A stretch of DNA of 64,000 bases. Origin: Mycobacterium gordonae. GTDB lineage: Bacteria > Actinomycetota > Actinomycetes > Mycobacteriales > Mycobacteriaceae. The translations under genes were made by a program, and so were the position numbers. Location of the stretch: positions 124,001 to 188,000 of the forward strand of contig NZ_LKTM01000223.1 of NCBI RefSeq assembly GCF_001417955.2. Reading direction: 5' to 3'. This document shows positions 26,545-34,861 of the stretch, piece by piece. Below the pieces are notes generated by a model. That model was given only the letters and a program-made list of their open reading frames with translations. It was not told the origin of the DNA and made no database searches. Positions within the stretch are counted from its first letter, which is position 1; the number at the start of each line of letters is the position of its first letter.

Positions 26545-27570
26545 TCAGAACCCGGAGCCGTGCACCTCGTGTCCGGGTTCCTCGGCGGCCAGGCCACTGT
26601 AAGCCTGCTCGACGGTCGAGCCGTGGTTGATCACGGCGTCGACCTCGCGTGCGATAGGCATGTTCAAACCGAACTCCTCAGCGAATTCCATGATCACACT
26701 GGCGGCCTTGACGCCCTCGGCCACCTGGTTCATCGAGGCGATGATCTCGTCGATGGGCTTGCCGGCGCCCAGCTGTTCGCCGACGTGGCGGTTGCGGCTG
26801 CGCTGGCTGGTGCACGTGACGATCAGGTCGCCGAGACCGGCCAGGCCGGGGAAGGTCTCGGCGTTGCCGCCCATCGCCACCCCGAGCTTGGTCATCTCGC
26901 GCAGCGCCCGGGCGATCACCAGTGCCCGGGTGTTCTCGCCGATGCCCAGCGAATAGCCCATCCCGACGGCGATGGCGAAGACGTTCTTGAGCGCTCCGGC
27001 CATCTCCACGCCGATCACGTCGTCGGTGGTGTAGACGCGGAAACGCCGGGTGCGGAACATGTGCGACAGCCGGGTGGCCAGGTGTTGGTCCGGCATGGCC
27101 AGCACCGCGGCCGCGGCGTACCCCTCGGCGACCTCACGCGCGATGTTCGGTCCGGCCAGAATTCCGGCGGGATGCCCGGGCAGGATCTCCTCGATGATCT
27201 GGGACATCCGCATGTTGGTGCCCTGTTCGAGCCCCTTCACCAGGGAGACCACCGGCACCCACGGCCGCAGTTCCTTGGCCAGCTCGGTCAGCACTCCGCG
27301 GAAGCCGTGCGACGGCACGCCCATGACCAGAACGTCCGCGCAATTGGCGGCTTCGGCGAAGTCGGTAGTGGCGCGCAGCGAGTTGCTCAGCGCTACCTCG
27401 TTGCCGAGGTAGCGGCTGTTGCGGTGATTCTCGTTGATGTCCTTGGCCGTTTCCTCCGACCGCACCCACTGCAGCGTCGGTCCGCGGCGCGCGCAGATTG
27501 AGGCGACCGTGGTGCCCCAGGAACCGCCACCGAGGACAACGACATTGGGTTCGCGCTTCTCAGCTGCCAT
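26545..27570 (-). CDS. gpsA: NAD(P)-dependent glycerol-3-phosphate dehydrogenase
   Basis: GpsA (GpdA1, Rv0564c) reduces dihydroxyacetone phosphate to sn-glycerol-3-phosphate for phospholipid synthesis. The 341-residue protein has NVVVLGGGSWGTTVASICARRG (Rossmann, from about 9), VMGVPSHGFRGVL, LVKGLEQG, LAGPNIAREVAEGY, the catalytic-Lys segment GVEMAGALKNVFAIAVGMGYSLG and PGLAGLGDLIVTCTSQRSRNRHVG. All family motifs are present. ATG 27570 is preceded by a 142-base gap with four tandem 14-base repeats shared with the divergent protease gene. Confidence 0.96.
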   Translation of the reverse strand: MAAEKREPNVVVLGGGSWGTTVASICARRGPTLQWVRSEETAKDINENHRNSRYLGNEVALSNSLRATTDFAEAANCADVLVMGVPSHGFRGVLTELAKELRPWVPVVSLVKGLEQGTNMRMSQIIEEILPGHPAGILAGPNIAREVAEGYAAAAVLAMPDQHLATRLSHMFRTRRFRVYTTDDVIGVEMAGALKNVFAIAVGMGYSLGIGENTRALVIARALREMTKLGVAMGGNAETFPGLAGLGDLIVTCTSQRSRNRHVGEQLGAGKPIDEIIASMNQVAEGVKAASVIMEFAEEFGLNMPIAREVDAVINHGSTVEQAYSGLAAEEPGHEVHGSGF

Positions 27571-27597
27571 GAACGCCAGCCTATTGCGGCGGCTTCT

Positions 27598-27653
27598 GAA
27601 TACCAACGACCGAATACCAATGACCGGATACCAACGACCGGATACCAACGACC
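27598..27653. repeat. Four tandem 14-bp direct repeats between gpsA and the protease gene
   Basis: Units GAATACCAACGACC (27598-27611), GAATACCAATGACC (27612-27625) and two copies of GGATACCAACGACC (27626-27639, 27640-27653) follow each other without spacers. They begin 28 bases upstream of the gpsA ATG and end 59 bases before the protease GTG. The array could be iterated binding sites or a variable-number repeat. Confidence 0.85.
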
Positions 27654-27712
27654 CACGGGCAGAGGACTTCGGGCCCTTCCCGCAGAGGCGCCGACACCGG
27701 GAAGCTGACGGA

Positions 27713-29110
27713 GTGACCCTGTGCCGAGCAATGCTTGCCGCAGCCGCGCTCGTCGTTTCGGTGTCGTGGCCCGCCACCGCGGTGGCCGATGGTGGTCGAC
27801 CGCAGGCCAATGCCGAACAGATTGCAGCGGCACGGATACGGCCGGCCGTCATGTTTCTCGGTGTCGAGGCGTACGGCATGGTCAGGTTGCCCGATGGGAA
27901 GACGCTGTCGTTCTTCGGCGAAGGATCCAACGCCCCGTTCGTCACCACCTGGAACTGCACCGGATTCGTCGTCAACCCCGACGGCTGGGTCGCCACCGCC
28001 GGGCACTGCGCCGATCCGGATACGGCGAAGGAGCAGATACTCAAACGGGCGGTCAGCGAGTACCAGGCCCAATATCCGGACGCGCCGGTCAGCCAGGATC
28101 CGCTGGCGACGCTGGATTGGCTGGCGAAGAATGCGCGGGTGGAGGGCACCTTGCCGGGCCAGGGGCCGCAGGTGAACCTGACGCTGATCTACGGCACCGG
28201 GACGAAGATCGCTGAGAAGATGCCTGCCTCCGTCGTGGACTTCAAGCCGCTCGGCAAAGGTGACGTGGCCCTGCTGAAGGTTGACAAACACAATCTGCCG
28301 TCGTCCGAACTCACCACCGACTCCGCGGTCAGCATCGGCACACCCGTGCTGGCCGTCGGTTACGCCGAACCCACTGCAAGGCTGACCGGCCGGTCGCTCG
28401 ACCCGACCAACAAGAGCGGCAAGGTGAGCAAGAAGTCGAACGTGAAATCGAGCCCGGTCTACGAGATCGACGCCGCCGTCGCCGAGGGCATGAGCGGCGG
28501 CCCGACCGTGGATCTCAGCGGAAAGGTGATCGGCGTCAACAGTTTCGGGCCCGCCGGCGAACCGCAGCCGTTCAACTTCATCGCACCCGCGGACACCCTC
28601 GCGACGATGCTGGCCGCCAAGGCCGTCAAGCCCGCGCTCGGGCCGGCCGATCAGGCCTACCGCCGCGGACTCAGTCATTACTACGAGGGCCGCTACAGCG
28701 ATGCGATCGCCGACTTCGACCTGGCCCTGACGCTGTCGCCCGACTATCCCGGCGCCGCCGATCTCAAGACCAGTGCGGCCAATCTCCGCCAGCAGTACGG
28801 TGACGTCTCGGTGTTCGAGCGGTCAAACCTGTTGTGGTACATCGCAGCTGGTGCCTTGCTGGTTCTGCTGGTCGGCGGCTGGGTGAGTCTTCTGGTGGTC
28901 CGGAATCGGCGCCAGCGCGGCGCCGAAGAAGAATCCTCCGAACCGGACGACGAAGACGCCGCCGACGACACGGTGCGCCCGCTGGAACTCGTCCCTGCTG
29001 CCGGCACCGACGAACCGCACTTCTGCGCCAACTGCGGCGCGCAACATCACCACACCGAGAAGTTCTGCCCGAACTGCGGCAAGAAGATCTCGCTGGGGGC
29101 GTCCGCCTAA
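27713..29110 (+). CDS. Exported trypsin-like protease with TPR, membrane helix and zinc ribbon
   Basis: From GTG 27713 the 465-residue protein has a signal peptide (cleavage after AVA near 25) and a trypsin-like domain with His98 in TAGHC, Asp184 in GDVALLKV and Ser261 in EGMSGGPTV, so the triad is complete. One TPR unit follows (313-346, YRRGLSHYYEGRYSDAIADF), then a transmembrane helix (374-396), an acidic linker and a cytosolic zinc ribbon (Cys438, 441, 452, 455). The catalytic part is outside and the ribbon inside. This could be a transmembrane sensor-protease. An ATG six codons downstream (27731) is a possible start. Its stop overlaps that of the next gene tail to tail. Confidence 0.87.
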   Translation: MTLCRAMLAAAALVVSVSWPATAVADGGRPQANAEQIAAARIRPAVMFLGVEAYGMVRLPDGKTLSFFGEGSNAPFVTTWNCTGFVVNPDGWVATAGHCADPDTAKEQILKRAVSEYQAQYPDAPVSQDPLATLDWLAKNARVEGTLPGQGPQVNLTLIYGTGTKIAEKMPASVVDFKPLGKGDVALLKVDKHNLPSSELTTDSAVSIGTPVLAVGYAEPTARLTGRSLDPTNKSGKVSKKSNVKSSPVYEIDAAVAEGMSGGPTVDLSGKVIGVNSFGPAGEPQPFNFIAPADTLATMLAAKAVKPALGPADQAYRRGLSHYYEGRYSDAIADFDLALTLSPDYPGAADLKTSAANLRQQYGDVSVFERSNLLWYIAAGALLVLLVGGWVSLLVVRNRRQRGAEEESSEPDDEDAADDTVRPLELVPAAGTDEPHFCANCGAQHHHTEKFCPNCGKKISLGASA

Positions 29111-30582
29111 CCCGCCAGGGCGGCGCGGTCCGCGACCCGGCCGAACTCCATGGCCTCGTCGATGCGGTCGAACCGGTATTCAATGGCGTCGGCGAAATAG
29201 TTCTGCCGCACGTTCCAGGGCCGTTTGGTGCCCGACTTGGGCAGCGCGTGCAGCGCCCGCTTGACGTAGCCGGCCTGAATGTCCCACGCCGGCTTCTCGG
29301 TCATCGGCTGATCACCGAGGTGCGGGCTGGCGTGGGTGTAGCCGTGCTCGGCCATGTAGGCCAGCAGCTTGGCGGTCGCCCGCGCGGTCATATCCGCCCG
29401 CAAGGTCCACGAGGCATTCGTATAGCCGACGCACCAGAACAGGTTGGGGACGTCCTCGAGCATGTGCGCCTTGTAGACGAAGCGGTCCCTCGGGTTGATC
29501 TCCACGCCGTCGATGCTGATGGCGGCGCCGCCGAGGGCCTGCAATTGCAGGCCGGTGGCGGTGACGATGACGTCGGCGTCCAGATGCCGCCCGGATTTCA
29601 GGGCGATGCCGGCGGCGTCGAAATGGTCGATGTGATCGGTGACCACCTCGGCGCGACCGTCGGCCACGACCTGGTAGAGGTCGGCGTCCGGGATCAGGCA
29701 CAGCCGCTGGTCCCACGGGTTGTAGCGGGGCTTGAAGTGGGTGTCGACGTCGTAGCCCGCCGGCAGATTCTGCACCGCTTTGCGGCGCAGCAGCCACTTG
29801 ATCAGCGGCGGCGTCTTGCGTGACAGGAACCACAGCACGCCCTCCATCAGCGCGTTGTAGAACCGGATGGTCAGGTGAGCAAGCCTGCGGGGCAACAACT
29901 TTCGGCTGAGCCAGGCGACCTTGCTGTACTTGGACGACGAGATCAGGTACGTCGGCGAACGCTGCAGCATGACCACCTTGCCGGCTTTTTCGGCCATCGC
30001 CGGAATCAGCGTCACCGCGGTCGCGCCGCTGCCGATCACAACGACGTTCTTGCCCGTGTAGTCAAGGTCCTCGGGCCAGTGCTGCGGATGCACGACGGTG
30101 CCGCCGAACTGGTCGATGCCGGGGAAGTCGGGGGTGTAACCCGCGTCGTAGTCGTAGTAGCCGCTGCCGAAGAACGCGAACCTGCTGCGGCACTGCCTGG
30201 TGACGCCGTCCTGCTCGTAGCGGACGGTCCAGGTATCAGTGGCCGAGTCCCAGTTCGCGCCCCGGACGTGGCTGCGGAACCGGATGTGCTTGTCGATGCC
30301 GTACTTGCGGGCCATGGCGGTCAGGTACTCGCGGATGTGTTCGCCGTCGGCGACGCCTTCTTCGCGGGTCCACGGCTCGAAGGGGAAGCTGAGCGTAAAG
30401 ATGCTGCTGTCCGAGCGCACCCCCGGGTACCGGAACAGGTCCCAGGTGCCGCCGATCCGCTCCCGCCGCTCCAGGATCAGGTAGGACAAGCCCGGGTTGC
30501 GCTCGAGGATGCGATAGGCCGCCCCGAGGCCCGAGATGCCGGCGCCGACGATGAGGACGTCGACGTAATCCGTCTCGGTCAT
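29107..30582 (-). CDS. Baeyer-Villiger type FAD monooxygenase (Rv0565c orthologue)
   Basis: A 491-residue class B flavin monooxygenase: FAD motif VLIVGAGISGLGAAY (from 9), the fingerprint FGGTVVHPQHWP (about 158), NADPH motif VVVIGSGATAVTLIPA and the second fingerprint-like VTATGLQL. It inserts oxygen next to a carbonyl using NADPH. The family includes EthA, and Rv0565c itself has been linked to thioamide prodrug activation; the natural substrate is unknown. Two tandem 14-base repeats lie just upstream of the ATG. YajQ follows upstream on the same strand as in M. tuberculosis. Confidence 0.92.
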   Translation of the reverse strand: MTETDYVDVLIVGAGISGLGAAYRILERNPGLSYLILERRERIGGTWDLFRYPGVRSDSSIFTLSFPFEPWTREEGVADGEHIREYLTAMARKYGIDKHIRFRSHVRGANWDSATDTWTVRYEQDGVTRQCRSRFAFFGSGYYDYDAGYTPDFPGIDQFGGTVVHPQHWPEDLDYTGKNVVVIGSGATAVTLIPAMAEKAGKVVMLQRSPTYLISSSKYSKVAWLSRKLLPRRLAHLTIRFYNALMEGVLWFLSRKTPPLIKWLLRRKAVQNLPAGYDVDTHFKPRYNPWDQRLCLIPDADLYQVVADGRAEVVTDHIDHFDAAGIALKSGRHLDADVIVTATGLQLQALGGAAISIDGVEINPRDRFVYKAHMLEDVPNLFWCVGYTNASWTLRADMTARATAKLLAYMAEHGYTHASPHLGDQPMTEKPAWDIQAGYVKRALHALPKSGTKRPWNVRQNYFADAIEYRFDRIDEAMEFGRVADRAALAG

Positions 30583-30600
30583 CGTGAACCTCGCTTCCTC

Positions 30601-30628
30601 TTCGAGACGTTGAGTTCGAGACGTTGAG
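30601..30628. repeat. Two tandem 14-bp repeats upstream of the monooxygenase gene
   Basis: TTCGAGACGTTGAG occurs twice in direct succession (30601-30614, 30615-30628), 19 to 46 bases upstream of the monooxygenase ATG and 16 bases past the YajQ stop. A regulator site or a slippage duplication are both possible. Confidence 0.75.
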
Positions 30629-30644
30629 CCTGCGCTCAGGGCGG

Positions 30645-31136
30645 CTACCGGTAGTTCACAAACTGCAGCGCGACATCGAGGTCGGCCTGCTTGAGCATCG
30701 AGATGACGGTTTGCAGGTCGTCGCGCTTCTTGCTGGTCACCCTGACCTCGTCGCCCTGGATCTGGGTCTTGACGGTTTTGGGCCCCTCATCGCGGATGAG
30801 CTTGGTGATCTTCTTGGCGTTCTCACTGCTGATGCCCTGCTTGAGTGTTCCGCTCAGCTTGTAGGTCTTGCCGGAGGCCTGCGGCTCGCCGGCCTCGAAC
30901 GACTTCAGAGAGATGTCGCGGCGGATCAGCTTCTCCTTGAAGACGTCGAGCGCGGCCTTGACCCGTTCTTCGGTGGACGAGGTCAGCTCGATGCCTTCCT
31001 CGCCCTTCCACGCGATCTTGGTGTCGGTGCCGCGGAAGTCGAAGCGCGTGGACAGTTCCTTGGCGGCCTGGTTGAGCGCGTTGTCGACTTCCTGCCGGTC
31101 GATCTTGCTGACGATGTCGAACGAGGAGTCCGCCAT
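30645..31136 (-). CDS. YajQ-family nucleotide-binding protein (Rv0566c orthologue)
   Basis: A 163-residue protein covering the whole YajQ family: [23 protein letters not shown], the conserved RFDFRGTD, [23 protein letters not shown] and the terminal VALQFVNYR. YajQ folds into two RNP-like domains; homologues bind cyclic di-GMP or RNA, and in E. coli it has been tied to tRNA or GTP binding. It is cytosolic and probably regulatory. The gene lies next to tRNA-Tyr, divergent from it. Confidence 0.94.
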   Translation of the reverse strand: MADSSFDIVSKIDRQEVDNALNQAAKELSTRFDFRGTDTKIAWKGEEGIELTSSTEERVKAALDVFKEKLIRRDISLKSFEAGEPQASGKTYKLSGTLKQGISSENAKKITKLIRDEGPKTVKTQIQGDEVRVTSKKRDDLQTVISMLKQADLDVALQFVNYR

Positions 31137-31203
31137 GCGTTGCGTCCTTTCTCAGTGCTGCCCGTTTGTGAACTGTCTACCCCGTCGTTGTACCCTGCTA
31201 GGC

Positions 31204-31287
31204 GGCAGGTTGCCCGAGCGGCCAATGGGAGCGGACTGTAAATCCGTCGCGAAAGCTACACTGGTTCGAATCCAGTACCTGCCACCA
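31204..31287 (+). tRNA. tyrT: tRNA-Tyr (anticodon GTA)
   Basis: The acceptor stem GGCAGGT (31204-31210) pairs with ACCTGCC (31277-31283), followed by the discriminator A and an encoded CCA to 31287. The anticodon loop reads CTGTAAA with anticodon GTA. A long variable arm and the T-arm GGTTCGAATCC make it a class II tRNA, as for bacterial tRNA-Tyr. A possible -10, TACCCT, stands at 31191-31196. Confidence 0.96.
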
Positions 31288-31324
31288 CAGCTCAGAGGCT
31301 ATTTCCCGCCGCGCGAGTAGTCCG

Positions 31325-31346
31325 GGCCACCGCCTCGGAGGTGGCC
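31325..31346. terminator. GC-rich hairpin downstream of tRNA-Tyr
   Basis: GGCCACC (31325-31331) pairs with GGTGGCC (31340-31346) over an 8-base loop, with further partial pairing outside. It is 38 bases past the tRNA end and between it and the convergent gene ending at 31405. No T-run is present. Confidence 0.35.
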
Positions 31347-31404
31347 GGCACCGCGGCCAGGGCATCCCGCCGAGCAGCGCTGGTGAGACGACGGAAGCAC
31401 GTCG

Positions 31405-31797
31405 CTAGACGATCGTCTCCACCCATTTCATCAGCATCAGGACGAGAAACGTGAGGATTGCCAAGACGATGCCCGCGGCGATCGCGAGGCATCCCAGCAC
31501 GACGCCCGCGATCGCGACGCCAGCCTTGTCGGCTTCGCCGCGCCGGACTCTTTTGAGGGCAGCGCCCCCGGTCGCCACTGCGACTATGCCCAGAATCGCC
31601 CCGCCGAATATCGGCCAGCCCGTTCCCAGCGCAAAGGCCACCGCGTCCGTCAGCAGGGCCATGACCGCGGCGATAATCGAAGCCGTGCCCGGGCCGTTCT
31701 TCGGGGCGGTGCGGGGCGCAGTGCAGCCTGAGGACTGTGGAGGCGGATATCCCGTTGTGCTGCAGGGGTTCTCAGGCCCGTCCCGGGAATCGCTCAT
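31405..31797 (-). CDS. DUF4190-type membrane protein
   Basis: From ATG 31797 the 130-residue protein has a Pro/Ser/Thr-rich cytosolic start (SSGCTAPRTAPKNGPG) and three hydrophobic segments: about 38-58, 60-77 (WPIFGGAILGIVAVATGGAAL) and 94-122 (VAIAGVVLGCLAIAAGIVLAILTFLVLML). The pattern GIVAVATGGxALKRVRRGEADKAGVAIAGVVLG is typical of DUF4190. The frame is open upstream but this start removes a non-family tail. Function unknown. A DosR-like palindrome lies about 80 bases upstream. Confidence 0.82.
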   Translation of the reverse strand: MSDSRDGPENPCSTTGYPPPQSSGCTAPRTAPKNGPGTASIIAAVMALLTDAVAFALGTGWPIFGGAILGIVAVATGGAALKRVRRGEADKAGVAIAGVVLGCLAIAAGIVLAILTFLVLMLMKWVETIV

Positions 31798-31877
31798 GAT
31801 CTGCACTCTCCAATGACCACCCTCGGTCGTCATCAGCCGCCCGCCCCGACTGTGCGCCCTCAACGCGCCGCTCTACT

Positions 31878-31891
31878 AGGGCCTTTCGGCC
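31878..31891. promoter_or_regulatory. DosR-like box upstream of the DUF4190 gene
   Basis: AGGGCCTTTCGGCC, continued by CC, forms a symmetric GGGCC-TTTC-GGCCC palindrome. It is identical in 14 bases to the element at 23155-23168 and at the same distance (81-94 bases) from its gene's ATG. It could also act on the divergent ligase gene at 32056. Confidence 0.42.
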
Positions 31892-32055
31892 CCGAATGAC
31901 GCCGCCCCGGTCGCACAGCTCGGGTATCGCCCCCAATAGAAGCGGTTTCCGCTCATCCGAGATCGTGGCCGTTTAGCGTTGGTGACCCATGCAGCATCTG
32001 GAAATGCTTGGCGGAGCTCGCATACTTCTCATTGAGAGAAGTGACAAGGAGAGGG

Positions 32056-33873
32056 ATGACAGTGTCGTCGGTAACCGCTGAACCCAAGACGTCGTCGAAC
32101 CTGGCTTCGATGTTCTTTGATCGAGTCGCCGTTTCCACCGATAAAGAGGCGTTTCGGCAACTGCATGACGGCCGCTGGGTGTCGATCACCTGGCAGGAGA
32201 CCGCCGACCGGGTGCGGGAACTCGCGGCGGCCTTGCTCGCGTCGGGCATCGAACCGGAACAGCGCGTCGCCATCATGGCGGGCACCCGGTACGAGTGGAT
32301 CCTGGCCGACCTCGCCGTGATGTGCGCCGGTGCGGCGACGACGACCGTCTACCCCAGCACGCACGCGGCGGACGCCACCTACATCGTGGCTGACTCGGAA
32401 TCGCAGATCGTCTTCGCCGAGGACGCATCACAGGTCGCCAAACTCGCCGACAATCGCGGCGACCTGCCGGACGTACGGCTGGTGGTGGTCATGGACGGGG
32501 AGGGTGACGGGGACTGGGTCATCACTTTCGACGAATTCGCCCGCCGCGGCGCCGCTCACCTACAGGAACACCCGACATCCGTCACCGACGCCGCAGCCAC
32601 GGTGACCAGCGAATCGCTCGCCACGCTCATCTACACGTCGGGCACCACCGGACGCCCGAAGGGGGTTCGCCTCGCGCACCGGTCATGGACCTCGGCGGCG
32701 GAGTTCATCCGCAACGAGGAACTCCTGGGCGAGGACGACCTGCACGTGTTGTGGCTGCCGCTGGCCCACTCGTTCGGCAAGGTGCTGCTCGCCAGCCAGC
32801 TCGCGTGCGGTTTCGTCAGCGCTGTCGATGGGCGCGTGGACAAGATCGTCGAGAACATGGGCGTCGTGAAGCCGACGTTCATGGCCGCGGTTCCGCGCAT
32901 CTTCGAGAAGGCGCATGCGCGGATCGTGATGACGAGCCAGGAAGGCGGCGGCATCAAGGCCCGGTTGTTCGAGCAGGCCTTCCGGGTTGGCCTGGACGTC
33001 AGCCGCCGGCGCCGTGACGGCAAGCCGGTGCCGCTGCCGCTACGGCTGCAGCAGCAGCTGTTCGACCGCCTGGTGTTCAGCAAGGTGCGCGCGGTCTTCG
33101 GCGGCCGGCTGCGGTTCTTCGTCTCCGGGTCCGCGCCGCTGAACCGCGAGATCGCCGAGTGGTTCCTCGCTGCCGGGGTGCTGGTGCTGGAAGGCTACGG
33201 GCTCACCGAATCCGCGGGGGCCGGGTTCATCAACCGTCCCGACAACTACAAGCTGGGCACCGTCGGGTTGCCGTTCGACGGCACCGGGGTGCGCATCGGT
33301 GACAACGGCGAGGTGCAGCTGCACGGCCCGCTGGTGATGACGGGCTACCACCACTTGCCCGACAAGACCGAGGAGGCGATGACGAAGGACGGATGGCTTC
33401 GCACCGGCGACCGCGGCAGCCTCGATTCCGACGGGTTCCTCACCATCACCGGCCGCATCAAGGAGTTGTTCAAGACCTCCGGTGGCAAGTACGTCGCGCC
33501 GCCGGCCATCGAAGCGAAGTTCATGGCGCTGTGCCCCTACGCCAGCCAATTCATCGTGTTCGGCGAAGCGCGCAACTACTGTGTCGCGCTGATCGCCCTG
33601 GACGGTGACGCGCTGACGAAATGGGCTGAAGAGCAAGGGATCTCGGAAGGATCGTTCGCCGAGCTCACCCGCAACGCCCAGGTCCGCGAGTTGGTCGACG
33701 GCTACGTGCAGCAGTTGAACAGCGAACTCAACCGCTGGGAGACGATCAAGAAGTGGGAGCTGATTGACCACGAATTATCAGTCGACACAGGGGAATTGAC
33801 ACCTTCGCTGAAGCTCAAGCGGGCGGTGGTGGAGCAGAACAATAAGCAGGTCATCGACGGGTTCTACACCTGA
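32056..33873 (+). CDS. Long-chain fatty-acid-CoA ligase (FadD15-like)
   Basis: A 605-residue long-chain acyl-CoA synthetase. Motifs: LIYTSGTTGRPKGVRLAH (P-loop, 193-203), GYGLTESAGAGFINRP, DGWLRTGDRGSLDSDGFLTITGRIKELFKTSGGKYVAP and a C-terminal lysine region TPSLKLKRAVVEQNNKQV. The insert and the GGKYVAPPAIEAKF segment place it with FadD15/FadD11-type ligases, which activate long fatty acids for degradation or lipid synthesis. The ribosome-binding site AAGGAGAGG fixes the start at ATG 32056. It converges on the LLM oxidoreductase gene. Confidence 0.92.
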   Translation: MTVSSVTAEPKTSSNLASMFFDRVAVSTDKEAFRQLHDGRWVSITWQETADRVRELAAALLASGIEPEQRVAIMAGTRYEWILADLAVMCAGAATTTVYPSTHAADATYIVADSESQIVFAEDASQVAKLADNRGDLPDVRLVVVMDGEGDGDWVITFDEFARRGAAHLQEHPTSVTDAAATVTSESLATLIYTSGTTGRPKGVRLAHRSWTSAAEFIRNEELLGEDDLHVLWLPLAHSFGKVLLASQLACGFVSAVDGRVDKIVENMGVVKPTFMAAVPRIFEKAHARIVMTSQEGGGIKARLFEQAFRVGLDVSRRRRDGKPVPLPLRLQQQLFDRLVFSKVRAVFGGRLRFFVSGSAPLNREIAEWFLAAGVLVLEGYGLTESAGAGFINRPDNYKLGTVGLPFDGTGVRIGDNGEVQLHGPLVMTGYHHLPDKTEEAMTKDGWLRTGDRGSLDSDGFLTITGRIKELFKTSGGKYVAPPAIEAKFMALCPYASQFIVFGEARNYCVALIALDGDALTKWAEEQGISEGSFAELTRNAQVRELVDGYVQQLNSELNRWETIKKWELIDHELSVDTGELTPSLKLKRAVVEQNNKQVIDGFYT

Positions 33874-33877
33874 CCAC

Positions 33878-34810
33878 TCACCGCAACTGCGGCATCACTT
33901 CACTCGCCAGCAGTTCCAGATGCGCCAGGTCGGACATGTCGAGCAGCTGCGCGTATACCCGCCGCACTCCCAACTCCCCCCACGGGCCCAGCTTGTCGAC
34001 GATCTCGCCAGGCGTGCCGACCAGCGGACTGTTGGACCGCATCTCGTCGACCTCCCGGCCGATCACCGCAGCCCGACGGGACACCTCGGCCTCGTCGCGG
34101 CCGGCGCACAGCACGAAGGCGCTGGAATAGACGATCGAGTCCGCGGCCCGCCCGGCCGCGGCGACCGCGTCGGCCACCCGCTCGAACTGCGTACGCACGA
34201 CGTCGATCGTCGCGAAGGGCACATTGAATTCGGCCGCGTACTGTGCCGCGAGAGCCGGGGTGCGTTTGGCCCCGGTGCCGCCGATCACGATCGGCGGATG
34301 CGGGTTCTGTACCGGCTTGGGCAGCCCCGGTGAGTCGGCGATCGTGTAGTGCTCGCCCGCGTAGTCGAATGTCTCACCTTTCGGTGTGGTCCACAGCCCC
34401 GTGATGATGGCGAGCTGCTCGCTGAGCCGGTCGAAACGTTCGCGCACCGACGGAAATGGGATCCCGTAGGCCCGGTGCTCCGATTCGAACCAACCGCTGC
34501 CCAAGCCGAATTCGACACGGCCGCCGCTCATTTCGTCGACCTGTGCTACCGCGATCGCCAGCGGCCCGGGGTAACGGAACGTCGCCGAGGTCACCAGTGT
34601 GCCCAACCGGATGCGTGACGTCTCGCGGGCGATCGCGCCCAGCGTCACCCAGGAGTCGGTTGGCCCCGGCCCCCCGTCACCGCTCATGGCCAGAAAGTGA
34701 TCAGAGCGGAAGAACGCGTCGAAGCCGAGATCTTCGGCGGCTCGCGCAACTGCTGACTGGTCGGCGTAGGTGGCCCCTTGCTGTGGCTCGACGAAAGCGC
34801 GGAAGTCCAT
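33878..34810 (-). CDS. LLM-class F420-dependent oxidoreductase
   Basis: A 310-residue luciferase-like TIM barrel. Seen: MDFRAFVEPQQGATY, FDAFFRSDHFLAM, RIRLGTLVTSATFRYPGPLA, SGGRVEFGLGSGWFESEHRAYG and PPIVIGGTGAKRTPALAAQYA, all standard for F420-using LLM enzymes. They transfer hydride between F420 and aldehydes, alcohols or unsaturated carbonyls in the cytosol. The ATG at 34810 starts the family domain; upstream codons are not homologous. Substrate unknown. Confidence 0.9.
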   Translation of the reverse strand: MDFRAFVEPQQGATYADQSAVARAAEDLGFDAFFRSDHFLAMSGDGGPGPTDSWVTLGAIARETSRIRLGTLVTSATFRYPGPLAIAVAQVDEMSGGRVEFGLGSGWFESEHRAYGIPFPSVRERFDRLSEQLAIITGLWTTPKGETFDYAGEHYTIADSPGLPKPVQNPHPPIVIGGTGAKRTPALAAQYAAEFNVPFATIDVVRTQFERVADAVAAAGRAADSIVYSSAFVLCAGRDEAEVSRRAAVIGREVDEMRSNSPLVGTPGEIVDKLGPWGELGVRRVYAQLLDMSDLAHLELLASEVMPQLR

Positions 34811-34861
34811 GGGTTCCTTCGGTAACTCATTGCACCGCAACGTGATAGCGGCACGGTCGAT

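Noticed and set aside
27598..27653. Tandem repeats as a CRISPR array
   Set aside because: Units are 14 bases and contiguous, with no unique spacers and no cas gene.
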